Shown piece by piece: positions 26,666 through 35,554 of a DNA stretch of 64,000 nucleotides. The translations under genes and the position numbers were made by a program. Position 1 is the stretch's first letter; every line of letters begins with the position of its first letter. Location of the stretch: positions 310,001 through 374,000 of the forward strand of contig JBBRYS010000004.1 in assembly GCA_038237475.1 (NCBI GenBank). The letters are read 5' to 3'. The notes below the pieces were generated by a model, which saw only the letters and a program-made list of their open reading frames with translations, ran no database searches and had not been told where the DNA came from. The stretch is from JAOAPY01 sp038237475 (GTDB taxonomy: Bacteria > Acidobacteriota > Blastocatellia > Pyrinomonadales > Pyrinomonadaceae).

Positions 26666-26674
26666 TTCTGAGCC

Positions 26675-28222
26675 CTATTTATTTGGACTGCTACGAGTGC
26701 GGAAGTCCGTATTGAGACGTTCCACGATCGCGAACTCCCGGTTCGCCTCGACGTTACGTCCCAGACGCTTCAGCGCGAGACCGAATTGATAATGAGCATC
26801 AGAGCGATTCGGAGCCAGCGAGATCGCCTTTTCGAATGACGCCACCGCACCCGCATAGTTTTCCTGCAGAGCGAGCGCTCGTCCAAGGGCCCAGTGCGTC
26901 TCAAACTCGGATGGACCAAGCGCGGCTGCGTGCTGTAGGACCACGACGGCCTCGGCAATCTTGCCTTGTTTCACCAGCAGTGCCCCAAGACCGAGCTGGC
27001 CGATCGCCGAGTCAGGGTCGCTTTTCGCCAGACTTTGATACTCAGCCATGGCGGCCTGGGACTCGCCGGCGGATTCGAGTGCCGTCCCGAGAAAAAATCG
27101 CGCCTCAACATGACGCGGGTTCAATTGCACTGCGGCGCGCAGGTTCTTAACTGAGCCGGCATAATCCTTCATCGCGTATTGAACGCGACCCAGGTAGAAA
27201 TGCGCGTCGAAACTATCGGGATTGAGAGCAATGGCCTGGCTCAATGAGTCCGCCGCCTCGGCATTTGCATCGCCTCGCGAAGCGAGCACAATGCCAAGCA
27301 GTGTGTGAGCTTCGACGGCTCCGGCATCGACACGCAACGCGCGGCGAGCTTCAGTCTCAGCCTCGGGCATGCTGCCCGCGTTGTACAGCGAAAGCGCGTG
27401 AAAGTAGGCGGCTTCAACTGAATTCGGTTGGCGTTGGGCTAGATCGGCAAACACCTCCACCGCTTCACTCCAGCGGCCCGCCTTAATATGGGCCAGGCCA
27501 AGATCCTGCCAGGCTCCGTACAGAGTAGGATCGCGCTTGATTGCCTCGTTGAAATTTCGGACGGCCGAATTGAGATCGTTGCGGTCACCATCGAGCAACC
27601 CGGTCACATAAAACACGCGTGGATCAGTCGGCCGCGAATCCTGCAGCACATCCAGTTGCGCAGCGGCCTGGGCCAGGTCCGGAAGTTCCCGAAACGCTGC
27701 AATCAGTTCAAAGCGCACTTCATACTGCCGCGGATCTAGTTCGAGAGCTCGTTTCAATTCTGAGACCGCCTCATTCAGATCCTTGCGGTCACCGAGTCGC
27801 AGCAGGAAACGCCCGAGTTGATAGTGGGCGGTCGTATTCTTCGGATCCACCTTGAGCGCTGCACGCTCGGCCATGACGGCTTCATCGGCGCGACCCAACT
27901 TCCACAGCACGTAACCAAAGTTAGCCTGGTATTCAGCATTGGTTGGTTGCAGCGAAATGGCGTGACGCAGATCTTCAAGCGCCTCGTTGTAACGGCCGAG
28001 ACGCATCCGAGCCACGGAACGCAGGTTTAAAGCTGCGTCGTCCCTGGGGTTCAGTGCAAGCTTGGCCGTGGCATCGGCCTCAGAACGCTCAGCCCGCACT
28101 TCGGGAGTGCTGAAGCGCTCGACGTGCGAACGCTCTTTCGGCGCGCCGGTCTCCTGAGCTGCGATCCCGCTGAGGGAAGAGAGCAGACATATTGCGAGGG
28201 CGGGTGTGCGACTGGTGATCAT
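26675..28222 (-). CDS. Secreted TPR protein
   Basis: The ATG at 28222 is preferred because it opens a compact signal peptide (MITSRTPALAICLLSSLSGI); an earlier in-frame ATG at 28270 adds residues without a ribosome site. The 515-residue product is almost entirely TPR (AALNLRSVARMRLGRYNEAL; TNAEYQANFGYVLWKLGRAD; AHTLLGIVLASRGDANAEA). It is probably paralogous to the next TPR gene. It lies 151 nt beyond the TonB receptor, with a terminator-like hairpin between them, so its expression may be lower than, or separate from, that of the receptor. Confidence 0.8.
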   Translation of the reverse strand: MITSRTPALAICLLSSLSGIAAQETGAPKERSHVERFSTPEVRAERSEADATAKLALNPRDDAALNLRSVARMRLGRYNEALEDLRHAISLQPTNAEYQANFGYVLWKLGRADEAVMAERAALKVDPKNTTAHYQLGRFLLRLGDRKDLNEAVSELKRALELDPRQYEVRFELIAAFRELPDLAQAAAQLDVLQDSRPTDPRVFYVTGLLDGDRNDLNSAVRNFNEAIKRDPTLYGAWQDLGLAHIKAGRWSEAVEVFADLAQRQPNSVEAAYFHALSLYNAGSMPEAETEARRALRVDAGAVEAHTLLGIVLASRGDANAEAADSLSQAIALNPDSFDAHFYLGRVQYAMKDYAGSVKNLRAAVQLNPRHVEARFFLGTALESAGESQAAMAEYQSLAKSDPDSAIGQLGLGALLVKQGKIAEAVVVLQHAAALGPSEFETHWALGRALALQENYAGAVASFEKAISLAPNRSDAHYQFGLALKRLGRNVEANREFAIVERLNTDFRTRSSPNK

Positions 28223-28270
28223 CTTGGCACTTGAGTGGAACAACAGGGAGAAGGACCAAAATTCTAGCAA

Positions 28271-28304
28271 AAGACGACCGCGCGCGCGAACGCTCGGTCG
28301 TCTT
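28271..28304 (-). terminator. Terminator-like hairpin after TonB receptor gene
   Basis: On the minus strand a 10-bp perfect stem (AAGACGACCG / CGGTCGTCTT, 14-nt loop) runs into TTTTGCT. It lies about 70 nt past the receptor stop codon and just before the TPR gene start. It could end the receptor transcript or act as a partial terminator that lowers expression of the following genes. A second inverted repeat (GGACTCT / AGAGTCC, 28321-28336) lies between it and the receptor stop. Confidence 0.65.
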
Positions 28305-28373
28305 AACTTGCTGTCGGAGCGGACTCTGGAGAGTCCCCAACGACAAAACTAAACTTCAAAACAGCTGAGCGGG

Positions 28374-31300
28374 TTAGAAGATAAGCTTCGCCCGGTATTG
28401 GATAACGCGACCCGGATAGGCACCATCAAACCGCCCGAAGCTGCCGTCGTTAATGTTGTTGTTCGGGACAGTCAGTTTTGTATGATTCCAGAAGTTGAAG
28501 AACTCAATCCCGATTTGGCCTTTAATCCTTTCGGTTATGGCGGTCGTCTTGAACAACGACAGGTCTGTGTTCCAGATAGCGGGACCATTAAAAGTATTGC
28601 GTCCCAGGCTTCCGTACCTGATAACGGCTCCCGCTGGATTCGCCGGCAACACAGTTAGATTCGCGGTCGTTGAGAATGCCGCTGCATTCAGATAACGCCC
28701 AGGGGCAAGGTTGGCGAACGGATCACCTATCTGCGACGGGCGCACCACATCACAGTTGCATACGACCGTGAACGGGAACCCTGTGCGAGCACTCTGAATC
28801 AGGTTCAACTGCCAGCCGCTGACCAGCCTGTCAGCCGCACCGGCGTTGTTGAAATACTTTTGTCCCTTGCCGAAAGGCAAATCGATAATCGCACTGGCTG
28901 AGAGCAGATGCGGTATATCCAGCGATGAACGGCCATAGTCTGCATCCAGGTTGAACGGATTAATTGGTCCGCTGCGACCGCCGCTGCGACTATCACCGAG
29001 AGAGCCAATGACTCCGATCGCGTTGTCGTTAGTGCGACTGTAGGTGTACGAAACCTGTCCCTGAATATTGCGCGACAAGCGTTTCTGAACCTGCGTCTGC
29101 AGGCCGTTGTAAGAAGACCGCGCAGCATTCGTATAAAGCAGAACGTTGCCAAGGAACTGACCCGCCGCATTCTTTGAAGCGGCAGTACCACCGCTGCCAA
29201 TATTGAACGTCGTCAGCAGGTTGCGCGAGCGGTTACCAACATAGCCTACATCCAACGACCAATCGCGGGCGAATTGCCATTGATAGGTAACCTGGAATTG
29301 ATGTACGTATCCTATCTTCTGTTTGCGGTCGACACTGAAGAGCGCCGCTGAGTTTGGCAGATTTGCCGGATCAATCTGCGTAGTCACCGATGGCGGACCG
29401 GTATTGACACTGAAGTAGGTGCGCGCATTCGTTGGCTGTTGACCATTGAACTGCGAAAAGTGAACGGTGTTGGTAAATGGCGGATTACGGATACCCGGTG
29501 GGTAATCCGTGCCATCCAGCGTGTACAGCAAGCCGTAGCCGCCACGCAGCACCATCGACTTCTCTTTATTGAGCGAGTAGGCGAAACCGGCGCGCGGACC
29601 AAAGTTATTCTTGTCTATTGAAACGAGGCGATCTTTGTTGTCGCCCGCAACGATTACCCGCTTCACGTCCGGGAAATAGTAGCTGAGACGGCCGCTGCTT
29701 TCGGTCGGAGGAGTATATAAGTCATAACGCAGGCCCAGGTTCAATGTCAGGCGGTCGTTAACTTTCCAATCGTCCTGCACAAACAAGCCATACTCCTGAG
29801 TGCGGAGGTTAAATGGCCCACCAAAGACTTTGCCGCGATCGACCTGGAACGCAGGCAGACTCATCAGCTCATTCGCCTGGGCGTTGCTGGTGCCGCCGTA
29901 TGGGACACCATTCGCATCCACGTAACATCTGCCACCTGGCGCCACTGACGCAGCAGGACAAACCTGACCCGTGATTAGCGGATTGCTGGCCGGCCCGTCA
30001 TCGGCGTACTGCATATTTCCTTTCAGGAATCCCGAGCGGCCGCCGTCGATCGTATTGAGATAGCGCAGCCGCATCTCTCCACCGACCTTGCTCACGTGTG
30101 TTCCATGGACGATAGTCAGCGAATCCGCGAAATAAGGATTCTTGCTCTTCACCTGGAACAATCCGCCATCACCCAAATACTCAGTGAAGCCGGAACCAAA
30201 ATTACCAAGGCCGGGGCCGCCGGAAGCTGCCAGCGAGCCGTCATTTGCATTCGGATAACCAATGTCCTGTGCAAAGGTGGCGCTGGTACCGCAAGCACCC
30301 CCCACACCGCAGTTGCGAATTCCTACGTCGATCTGCGTCAGACCAAACCGGAAGTCGTTGAGCACTGAAGGACTGAACTGGTGGGTATCAGTGATCGTCA
30401 CCTGACGAGTGTTACCCACTTCATCACCGGCGCCGAAACCGGCGGTCGGCAACCCAGGTAAGAGGTTCGCGCGGTTGGTCTTCAACTTCTGATCGTTGTA
30501 ACGACCGCTGAGCGAATTGTTCGACCCAATCTTCTGGTCGATTTTGATTTCGTAGTTATCAATCCTTTCCTTGTTCGCGCGCTGCGTAAAGTAGTTGTTA
30601 TTGCCCTGGTCAGGATTGAAAACATTCTTGGTTGGGAGGGGGAATAGATTGAATAACTTTTTGCTGATCGGGCTGATCAGGTTCGCCGGGATAATACCGC
30701 CAGCGAAAGCCTTACCCGTGTAGGGATTGCAAACCGGCCCATCGTTTACTCCGGTGATGCTATTGTCTCCGTCGCAGTCATGATTGGAGAAACCACTAAA
30801 GTCTCCATTGCGCGAACCGACCGTCGGGACCGTCGAACTGGCTGGGAATGGCAGGTTATTGCGCTGGCCCAGAAAGTCAAAGAAGAAGAATGTCTTGTTC
30901 TTGATAATTGGTCCGCCGATCGTGCCGCCAAACTCATGGATCTGCTGCACCGCTTTCTTAAACGGATCCAGATTCGTTACGCCCTGAGAAATCGCAATCC
31001 CGCGATCCCTTTTCAACATCGGGTGATAAGCATTCAGCGCGGAGTTCTGACCGTAATAATAAAGCGATCCGTGAAAGTCGTTGGTTCCGGACTTGATAGA
31101 TGTATTGATCACCGCGCCGGCTGCGCGACCGATCTCAGCTGGAGGCACGCTGGTGGTAACTTTAAACTCAGCGATTGCATCGGGATTAGGGAATACGCCG
31201 ATGGTTCCAAACTGCGGTTCGTTGTTGTCCACACCGTCAAGTGAGAAGTTGTTATTGGTCGAGCGTTGTCCGTTTACAGTGAGCGCGCCGCTACCGGAAC

Positions 31301-31946
31301 GAGCAAAGCGAGAATTTTCAGTCGAACCCTGTGAATTGCTTGCACCTGGTCCACCGCTGCCCGCACGCGGGTCGCCGTTATTAAATTGGCGCGCATCTGG
31401 CCCGGTGCCACCGAAACCGGTATTGCCGGAAGCGGCTACGCCGGGCATCAAAGTGGCCAGCTGAGTAAAGTTGCGGCCTGACAAGGGCAACTCCGTCACT
31501 TCCCTGCCCGTGACAACCGTGCCGCGGTCGCTTGATTCAGTTTCAACGAGAGGCGCGGCAGCAGTAATAGTGACCACACCGCTAATCGTGCCCGGCTTCA
31601 ACTGCACGTCAATTCTCAACCGATCGCCTGTCTGAAGAATTATTTTTTCCTGGGTTGCGGTTTGAAAACCATCCTTGCTGACGGTCACCGAATAGCTACC
31701 GATGTCGAGCAGTGGCGCCGAGTACTCTCCAGAGTCTCCAGTAGTAAGGGTGCGCGATGATCCCGTGTCGACCTTGAGCACAACAACGGTGGCGCCGGGT
31801 ATGACACCGCCACTGCTGTCGGTCACAGTGCCGCCGATTTCTGCCTTATTCGATTGCCCGAAAGCGGCAACAGAAAAGATGGCGAGCAGACAAGCCAACA
31901 TAACCACTGGTTTCAGCAGGTGCAAAAAAGCCCTATAGGTCTTCAT
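28374..31946 (-). CDS. TonB-dependent receptor with carboxypeptidase-regulatory-like N-domain
   Basis: The 1190-residue protein starts with a signal peptide (VVMLACLLAIFSVAAFGQ). An Ig-like CarboxypepD_reg domain follows (IGGTVTDSSGGVIPGATVVV), then a plug (LPLSGRNFTQLATLMPGV; LTVNGQRSTNNNFSLDGVD) and a long barrel ending YRAKLIF. It has the same architecture as the receptor at 3276-6743 but is divergent in sequence. Role: TonB-driven outer-membrane uptake. Its place at the head of a run ending in GH13, malQ and MalT-like genes makes maltodextrin the best guess for its ligand. Expression is probably controlled from the promoter/palindrome at 32.1 kb, with a leader of about 150 nt. Confidence 0.92.
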   Translation of the reverse strand: MKTYRAFLHLLKPVVMLACLLAIFSVAAFGQSNKAEIGGTVTDSSGGVIPGATVVVLKVDTGSSRTLTTGDSGEYSAPLLDIGSYSVTVSKDGFQTATQEKIILQTGDRLRIDVQLKPGTISGVVTITAAAPLVETESSDRGTVVTGREVTELPLSGRNFTQLATLMPGVAASGNTGFGGTGPDARQFNNGDPRAGSGGPGASNSQGSTENSRFARSGSGALTVNGQRSTNNNFSLDGVDNNEPQFGTIGVFPNPDAIAEFKVTTSVPPAEIGRAAGAVINTSIKSGTNDFHGSLYYYGQNSALNAYHPMLKRDRGIAISQGVTNLDPFKKAVQQIHEFGGTIGGPIIKNKTFFFFDFLGQRNNLPFPASSTVPTVGSRNGDFSGFSNHDCDGDNSITGVNDGPVCNPYTGKAFAGGIIPANLISPISKKLFNLFPLPTKNVFNPDQGNNNYFTQRANKERIDNYEIKIDQKIGSNNSLSGRYNDQKLKTNRANLLPGLPTAGFGAGDEVGNTRQVTITDTHQFSPSVLNDFRFGLTQIDVGIRNCGVGGACGTSATFAQDIGYPNANDGSLAASGGPGLGNFGSGFTEYLGDGGLFQVKSKNPYFADSLTIVHGTHVSKVGGEMRLRYLNTIDGGRSGFLKGNMQYADDGPASNPLITGQVCPAASVAPGGRCYVDANGVPYGGTSNAQANELMSLPAFQVDRGKVFGGPFNLRTQEYGLFVQDDWKVNDRLTLNLGLRYDLYTPPTESSGRLSYYFPDVKRVIVAGDNKDRLVSIDKNNFGPRAGFAYSLNKEKSMVLRGGYGLLYTLDGTDYPPGIRNPPFTNTVHFSQFNGQQPTNARTYFSVNTGPPSVTTQIDPANLPNSAALFSVDRKQKIGYVHQFQVTYQWQFARDWSLDVGYVGNRSRNLLTTFNIGSGGTAASKNAAGQFLGNVLLYTNAARSSYNGLQTQVQKRLSRNIQGQVSYTYSRTNDNAIGVIGSLGDSRSGGRSGPINPFNLDADYGRSSLDIPHLLSASAIIDLPFGKGQKYFNNAGAADRLVSGWQLNLIQSARTGFPFTVVCNCDVVRPSQIGDPFANLAPGRYLNAAAFSTTANLTVLPANPAGAVIRYGSLGRNTFNGPAIWNTDLSLFKTTAITERIKGQIGIEFFNFWNHTKLTVPNNNINDGSFGRFDGAYPGRVIQYRAKLIF

Positions 31947-32096
31947 GGTGAACCCTCAAAGAGAACGAGATAAGAACTGCGTTCACGACCCAGTCAGATC
32001 GAAAACGTTTTTGCGGCGCAACTTCTGTTTATTTCGGGCCGATGCTCGAGCACATATCTGCTTCTGGATGTCTTTATCAAAGTTTGTTGCCTAAGC

Positions 32097-32133
32097 GAAC
32101 TAAGTATTTAGTACAGTTTTGGATTGCTGTCAA
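32097..32133 (-). promoter_or_regulatory. Promoter with overlapping palindrome upstream of TonB receptor (candidate ROK operator)
   Basis: On the minus strand a perfect TTGACA (32133-32128) is followed after 17 nt by TAAATA (32110-32105). Over the -10 lies the palindrome ACTAA-GTAT-TTAGT (32099-32112, plus-strand reading), with one further matching flank base pair. This is the classic geometry for a repressor that blocks RNA polymerase. The adjacent upstream gene encodes a ROK-family repressor, so it is the obvious candidate ligand-responsive regulator. Binding is inferred. The rest of the 299-nt gap (31947-32245) shows the shared 12-mer at 32084-32095 and nothing else I recognise. Confidence 0.6.
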
Positions 32134-32245
32134 CAGTTTTTTCGGTCGGACTTAAGAAAAGTCTAATCCAGAGGCGTTGGCAGAACGTTCATCGGGACAG
32201 GAAAACAGAATTAATAAGCAGCGCGATGAACGAAGCCCACGCTCC

Positions 32246-33442
32246 TCAGGCGGCGAAGGCTGCGCCGAACTTTGTAGCCAGTACCAGGCAAAGCGCACCC
32301 ATCAAGCTTGGGTTCGGGCCCAGCGTTGAGGGGACGATTCGAGCCGTGGGCAAACCACGACGCACGCTGCGGTGGATGGTTTCAGTGAGGGCCTCTTCAA
32401 TCAAGGGCCAGGCACGGGAGATTTCTCCGCCGACGACTACCACCTCGGGACTGAATCCAACTACCAGATTCGAGATCCCTATCCCAAGATAGTGTGCGGT
32501 CTCAACCAGGGCTGCGGTGGCCTCTGGTTCCCCGCTGAGAGCGCGATCAATTAATGAAGGGAAACTGATTGTCTCCGACTGGTTTCCTTTCTTGCAGAGC
32601 CTGCGGTATCTGGCCAGGGCCGCGCGCTCAGAAGAAAATGCCTCCCAGCAATCAAAGTTTCCACACGAACAAGCCACCGGCGCTTCGGAGCCGACGATCA
32701 TGTGACCGAACTCACCGGCCGCTCCACGCTCGCCTCGATAGAGAAGTCCGTCAATAATGATGCCTGTGCCAACGCCGGCGCCTACTACGATCATAATGAG
32801 GTCGCGAGCATCGGTAACCTCGGGCCGGCCGAACCACAATTCTGCCAGGGCGACCGAGTTCGCGTCGTTGTCGATAGTTACGGGTAAGCCTGTCGCCGAT
32901 GAGATTTCGCGTTCAATTGGGAGATCACGCCATTTGAAATACGGGACGTAAATGGCGTGGCCGCTAGCAGGATCAACCAGACCCGGGATGGTCACCCCCA
33001 CGGCTTCGATCGAAGCCTTGTGGCGTTCTGAAAAATAACGTACGGACGCAATGATCTTTTTTAAGGACTCTTCCGGATCGGAATCTGAGGGGAACTCCTG
33101 GCGGTCAATGACTCGCCCGGCAAGATTACAAGTCGCAACCAGGGTCCGGGTCGGACGGATAGCTACGCCGATAGCAATCGGTCCCGCGGCGCGCAAACGG
33201 AGCATCGTCGGCCGGCGCCCGCCGGTCGATTCGCCTTCGCCAATCTCCTCGATCAACCCTTTGTTCTTGAGCGATTCCACGATGGTGGAAATGGTTGAAC
33301 GCTGCAGTGCTGTCTCGCGGGAGATCTCAGCCCGTGAAATTGGCTCGCGGTCGCGGACATAGTTCAGCACAATCTGGCGATTGATATCGCGGATTGTGTT
33401 CAAGCGTGCCGCCTGAGTTTTTCTGAGGTCGAGCCGTCGCAT
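32246..33442 (-). CDS. ROK-family transcriptional repressor (NagC/XylR-like)
   Basis: A 398-residue protein. The N-terminal winged helix-turn-helix (residues about 15-75: ISRAEISRETALQRSTISTIVESL) precedes a full ROK domain with IDNDANSVALAE, VVGAGVGTGIIIDG, EFGH and the zinc motif CSCGNFDCWEAF. Family role: a sugar or sugar-phosphate-responsive repressor. It lies on the minus strand, 41 nt after the CRTAC1-type gene and 299 nt before the TonB receptor, and is likely the switch for the maltodextrin locus. GGAGCGGAA precedes the ATG. The inducer (glucose, maltose or another sugar) cannot be deduced from sequence. Confidence 0.92.
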   Translation of the reverse strand: MRRLDLRKTQAARLNTIRDINRQIVLNYVRDREPISRAEISRETALQRSTISTIVESLKNKGLIEEIGEGESTGGRRPTMLRLRAAGPIAIGVAIRPTRTLVATCNLAGRVIDRQEFPSDSDPEESLKKIIASVRYFSERHKASIEAVGVTIPGLVDPASGHAIYVPYFKWRDLPIEREISSATGLPVTIDNDANSVALAELWFGRPEVTDARDLIMIVVGAGVGTGIIIDGLLYRGERGAAGEFGHMIVGSEAPVACSCGNFDCWEAFSSERAALARYRRLCKKGNQSETISFPSLIDRALSGEPEATAALVETAHYLGIGISNLVVGFSPEVVVVGGEISRAWPLIEEALTETIHRSVRRGLPTARIVPSTLGPNPSLMGALCLVLATKFGAAFAA

Positions 33443-33483
33443 TCAATTCCGCTCCAGACGGATTAAGGCTATTCGTTCAAGTC

Positions 33484-35337
33484 TTACTTCTTAATTCCTT
33501 TGCCTTCGACAATCGTTAGCCGGCGATCAACTCCGGGTACCGCAATTGTCTCCCTGCTGCCGCTGGGCCAAACAATCTCCAGCTTGTCCACACTGATCGC
33601 AGCGCCCAGTCCAAAGTGCAGAGTCTGATCGTTCTGCGAAGAGAAGCTACCCCCGCTAATAACATCCTGCCGCTGGCGCATCTGGCCGGTGGTCAAATAA
33701 GCACTGGCGCCGACAGCATCTCGGGGAGATTTTTTTCCAACCTCGCCAATCAGGTGCAGACTGAGCCAGTGACCCGGCGTCGCGCTTGCATTCCTGAGCA
33801 CCGTCGGCTTGGAATCTACATTATTGATGACCACGTCAAGCCGCCCGTCTCCATCAAGATCTCCAACAGCCAGGCCGCGCGAGCACCAGGACGGTGCCAG
33901 CCCACTCCCGGGCGCGGCGCCGACTCGCTCAAACTTCCCATTTTTTAAGTTGCGGAACAACAGCGTCTGTTGAGCATAGCTCGTGCCCCACTGATTGTTA
34001 TCGACTGCAGGATAGACGTGACCGTTCGCCACCATTAGATCCTGCCAGCCGTCGTTGTCATAGTCGATAAATCCCGTGCCCCAACCGAGAAAAGGCAGAG
34101 TTATCTCACCGAGCCCGGCAAGAAAAGTGATGTCAGTGAAGTTACCGTCACCGTCGTTGTGATACAGAACATTCGAATCGTCGGAAAAGTTGGTGATGTG
34201 AAAATCCAGCCGGCCATCGTTATCATAGTCACCCACCGCGACACCCATGCCCGCCTGCTCGCGTCCATTTTCATTCAACGCCACGCCGGAAGGGTATCCC
34301 ACCTCCTCAAAAGTTCCGTCACCCTTATTGATGTACAACTGTTTGGGTGTTGAGTCGTTGACTACAATGAGATCCAGCAACTCGTCCTCATTAATGTGTG
34401 CGAACACCGAAGAGAATCCGTAATACTTTTGCGGATCGTTGACACCCGCTTTCACACTTACATCTTCAAATGTGCCGTCCGGCTTCTGATGATACAGAGT
34501 GTCGCCTTCTCCGGTCAGGCTGCGTGGCCCACACATCACCGGCGCGCCGCGGAACTGGCAAAAATTTTGTCCCACTCCTCCGGGCTTGTTTGCCTCGCTG
34601 GGATTTCGTGGCAGATTGTTCAAATCAATTTCAAGATAGCCGGGCACGAAAAGATCCAGGCGGCCATCGCCGTCATAATCACCCCAGGTAGCGCCGGTGC
34701 TCCAGCCCTTGCGGGCCACGCCAACTTTTTCGGCGACATCGGTGAAGGTGCCGTCTCCGTTATTGTGATAGAGACGTGAAACGCCAAAGTTCCCTACAAA
34801 GATGTCCGGATGGCCATCGTTGTCATAATCTCCGATGGCGACACCCATCCCCCAGCGCTCGTTCGCGACACCAGCCTTGTCAGTGACATCTTCAAATTTC
34901 CAGTTACCCAGGTTGTGATACAGCGCGGCTCGCGGCGCCTTTTCCTTTCCTAACAGAGCCGGCAGGGTAGACCCGTTCAGCAGATAGATGTCGGACAACC
35001 CATCGCCGTCATAATCAAAAATTGCCACGCCGCCTGACGGCACTTCAAAGATGTAATCCTTGGCGGACCCGCCTGCGTGATGTTTGAAATTTGCCAACGC
35101 AGTCTTGTCGGTCACGTCTTCGAATATCAGCGGCGCTTTTGCATCGGTGATCCCGGTTGTGCGCCGCGAAGAATAGGCCAGGGCCGGTCCTGTGTTCACA
35201 CCCCCCATCTCCTGTTTTTGGTCCGGCTTCCCGGGCGGCGTTTGAGCGAACAAATTCGTGGAAAGCACACCGAGTGCAAGCAGGACAACGGAAACAATTG
35301 GTCTCAGGCAGACGCGATGAATCTTTGTATTAATCAT
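33484..35337 (-). CDS. CRTAC1-type secreted VCBS/FG-GAP repeat protein with ASPIC/UnbV domain (1)
   Basis: The 617-residue protein has a signal peptide (to LFAQ). A seven-bladed-type array of VCBS/FG-GAP repeats follows, with calcium-binding DxDxDG loops (FDYDGDGLSDIYLL; IGDYDNDGHPDIFVGN; GDYDGDGRLDLFV; VGDLDGDGRLDVVINN). A C-terminal ASPIC/UnbV domain is present at about residues 530-600 (SGGSFSSQNDQTLHFGLG). These are extracytoplasmic beta-propellers of unsettled function that are abundant in Acidobacteria and Planctomycetes, often beside TPR proteins and TonB receptors. It lies 41 nt upstream of the ROK repressor, so they are probably co-transcribed. It is paralogous to the next protein upstream. 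Confidence 0.88.
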   Translation of the reverse strand: MINTKIHRVCLRPIVSVVLLALGVLSTNLFAQTPPGKPDQKQEMGGVNTGPALAYSSRRTTGITDAKAPLIFEDVTDKTALANFKHHAGGSAKDYIFEVPSGGVAIFDYDGDGLSDIYLLNGSTLPALLGKEKAPRAALYHNLGNWKFEDVTDKAGVANERWGMGVAIGDYDNDGHPDIFVGNFGVSRLYHNNGDGTFTDVAEKVGVARKGWSTGATWGDYDGDGRLDLFVPGYLEIDLNNLPRNPSEANKPGGVGQNFCQFRGAPVMCGPRSLTGEGDTLYHQKPDGTFEDVSVKAGVNDPQKYYGFSSVFAHINEDELLDLIVVNDSTPKQLYINKGDGTFEEVGYPSGVALNENGREQAGMGVAVGDYDNDGRLDFHITNFSDDSNVLYHNDGDGNFTDITFLAGLGEITLPFLGWGTGFIDYDNDGWQDLMVANGHVYPAVDNNQWGTSYAQQTLLFRNLKNGKFERVGAAPGSGLAPSWCSRGLAVGDLDGDGRLDVVINNVDSKPTVLRNASATPGHWLSLHLIGEVGKKSPRDAVGASAYLTTGQMRQRQDVISGGSFSSQNDQTLHFGLGAAISVDKLEIVWPSGSRETIAVPGVDRRLTIVEGKGIKK

Positions 35338-35554
35338 TTCTTTCAGAGGTGACGATGAACAATAACCGGTCAGAAATCAGCTGCGGAGTGAAACACTGGA
35401 GACTAATTGAAAATACGCAGCAGGACAGTGGCTGTCAAATAAGTCTCAACCCGGACAGCGCAGACAGGCCCTGTTTGAATCTCGTCCAGGCTCACCCGAC
35501 ATTTAGTCCAAACTGAATTCTCAGAATGACTCGAAAGTCACATTTGCTACTTCG

